This document shows positions 63,593-64,000 of a stretch of 64,000 bases of DNA, in pieces (position 1 is the stretch's first letter; the number at the start of each line of letters is the position of its first letter). The stretch is taken from positions 186,001 to 250,000 of the forward strand of contig NZ_QOIL01000014.1 of assembly GCF_003323745.1 (NCBI RefSeq). Reading direction: 5' to 3'. The notes under the pieces were generated by a model. The model worked only from the letters and a program-made list of their open reading frames with translations, searched no databases and was not told where the DNA came from. The DNA is from Sphaerisporangium album (GTDB lineage Bacteria > Actinomycetota > Actinomycetes > Streptosporangiales > Streptosporangiaceae). Made by a program: the position numbers and the translations under genes.

Positions 63593-64000
63593 TCATCGAT
63601 GGTGGGCGGTGGTGCCGTTCCCCGATCCGTGCGCCGCGGGCGCCTGGTGGAAGCGCAGCGGCGAGCAGACCGCCGCCGCGCGCCCGTACGCGGACGGGTC
63701 GCCGGCGAGCGTCCCGTCCAGCTCGGCGGCGAGAAGGCCGGCGGTCAGGGGGGCGAGCAGGACGCCGCCCCGGTGGTGGCCCGAGGCGAGCAGGAGGCCC
63801 TCCATCGCCGTCGCCCCCAGCACGGGAAGGTTGTCGGGCGTCCCGGGGCGAAGGCCCGCGCTCAGGCCGGACACCTCCAGCTCGGTCACTCCCGGGACCA
63901 GCTCGCGGGCGTCGCGCAGCAGCTCCCACAGCCCGCCGGCGGTCACCCGGGTGTCGAACCCCATCTCCTCCTGTGTCGCCCCCAGCACGATCTCGCCGTC
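63593..64000 (-). CDS. thiO: glycine oxidase ThiO, C-terminal part (5' end outside window)
   Basis: The last 135 codons of a D-amino-acid-oxidase-fold flavoenzyme that oxidises glycine to dehydroglycine for ThiG. The conserved GATQEEMGFDTRVT, the GLRPGTPDNLPVLG segment and HHRGGVLLAPLTAGLLA are typical of the C-terminal half of ThiO. The frame is open to the right edge, so the start and the FAD-binding N-terminus lie beyond 64000. Confidence 0.9.
   Translation of the reverse strand, partial: DGEIVLGATQEEMGFDTRVTAGGLWELLRDARELVPGVTELEVSGLSAGLRPGTPDNLPVLGATAMEGLLLASGHHRGGVLLAPLTAGLLAAELDGTLAGDPSAYGRAAAVCSPLRFHQAPAAHGSGNGTTAHHR

Overview
The window is very GC-rich (above 70% in most genes). It has many GTG starts, ATGA/GTGA gene overlaps and several apparently leaderless genes. 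Together with the gene content (ROK glucokinase beside an ArsA-type ATPase, PASTA kinase, SNF2/SWIM pair, thiO-thiS-thiG) this points to a chromosomal segment of a high-GC actinomycete. A Streptosporangiales- or Streptomyces-like organism is likely, but the species cannot be named from sequence alone. No rRNA, tRNA, CRISPR array, phage or intact insertion sequence was found.

Layout. 0-6.2 kb: an esterase cut by the window edge, a giant multi-HAMP hybrid histidine kinase, and a BKACE-family enzyme. 6.3-16.7 kb: a housekeeping block of acyl-CoA synthetase, metallophosphoesterase, SRPBCC protein, ArsA ATPase, a sco2127-like gene, glucokinase, a nuclease/phosphatase-fold protein, a secreted beta-propeller protein, an esterase and a PlsC acyltransferase. 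16.7-26 kb: YceI protein, an orphan hypF, a LacI regulator with operator-like sites facing an MFS exporter, two glutamate-synthase-like subunits and homocysteine methyltransferase. 26-40 kb, the most accessory part: an SNF2 helicase interrupted by an intein, its SWIM partner, a MerR/VIT-vWA pair diverging from dps, a KAP NTPase with a degenerate caspase-like N-terminus, and a MarR-GNAT fusion. 40-46.5 kb: lactonase, a phosphofructokinase with PPi-type residues downstream of a DasR-like palindrome, thiI, a small decayed region with gene remnants, and aroF behind a Phe-Trp-Tyr leader-peptide attenuator. 46.8-51 kb: a toxin-antitoxin pair, a molybdopterin oxidoreductase and a LytS/LytTR two-component system. 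51-60.4 kb: endonuclease IV and a purine-degradation operon from urate to ureidoglycolate. 60.4-64 kb: PASTA Ser/Thr kinase, then thiG, thiS and the 3' end of thiO.

How the genes work together. The uraD-uraH-uox-xdh-guaD-like-glxK-allB-alc run converts urate through 5-hydroxyisourate, OHCU, allantoin and allantoate to ureidoglycolate and urea. Glycerate kinase would serve glyoxylate recovery. The xanthine dehydrogenase FAD and Fe-S subunits are present but the molybdenum subunit is not. ThiI, ThiG, ThiS and ThiO all serve thiamine thiazole and sulfur chemistry. From memory, the gene order glucokinase / acyltransferase / DAHP synthase / PASTA kinase / thi genes recalls the Streptomyces coelicolor SCO21xx region. 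If so, the 17-45 kb segment is where this genome differs.

Most notable items: the pseudo-caspase/KAP NTPase, the SNF2 intein, the aromatic leader-peptide attenuator, and several well-formed palindromes that pair with an adjacent regulator gene (MerR, MarR, LacI, antitoxin) or match a known consensus (DasR).
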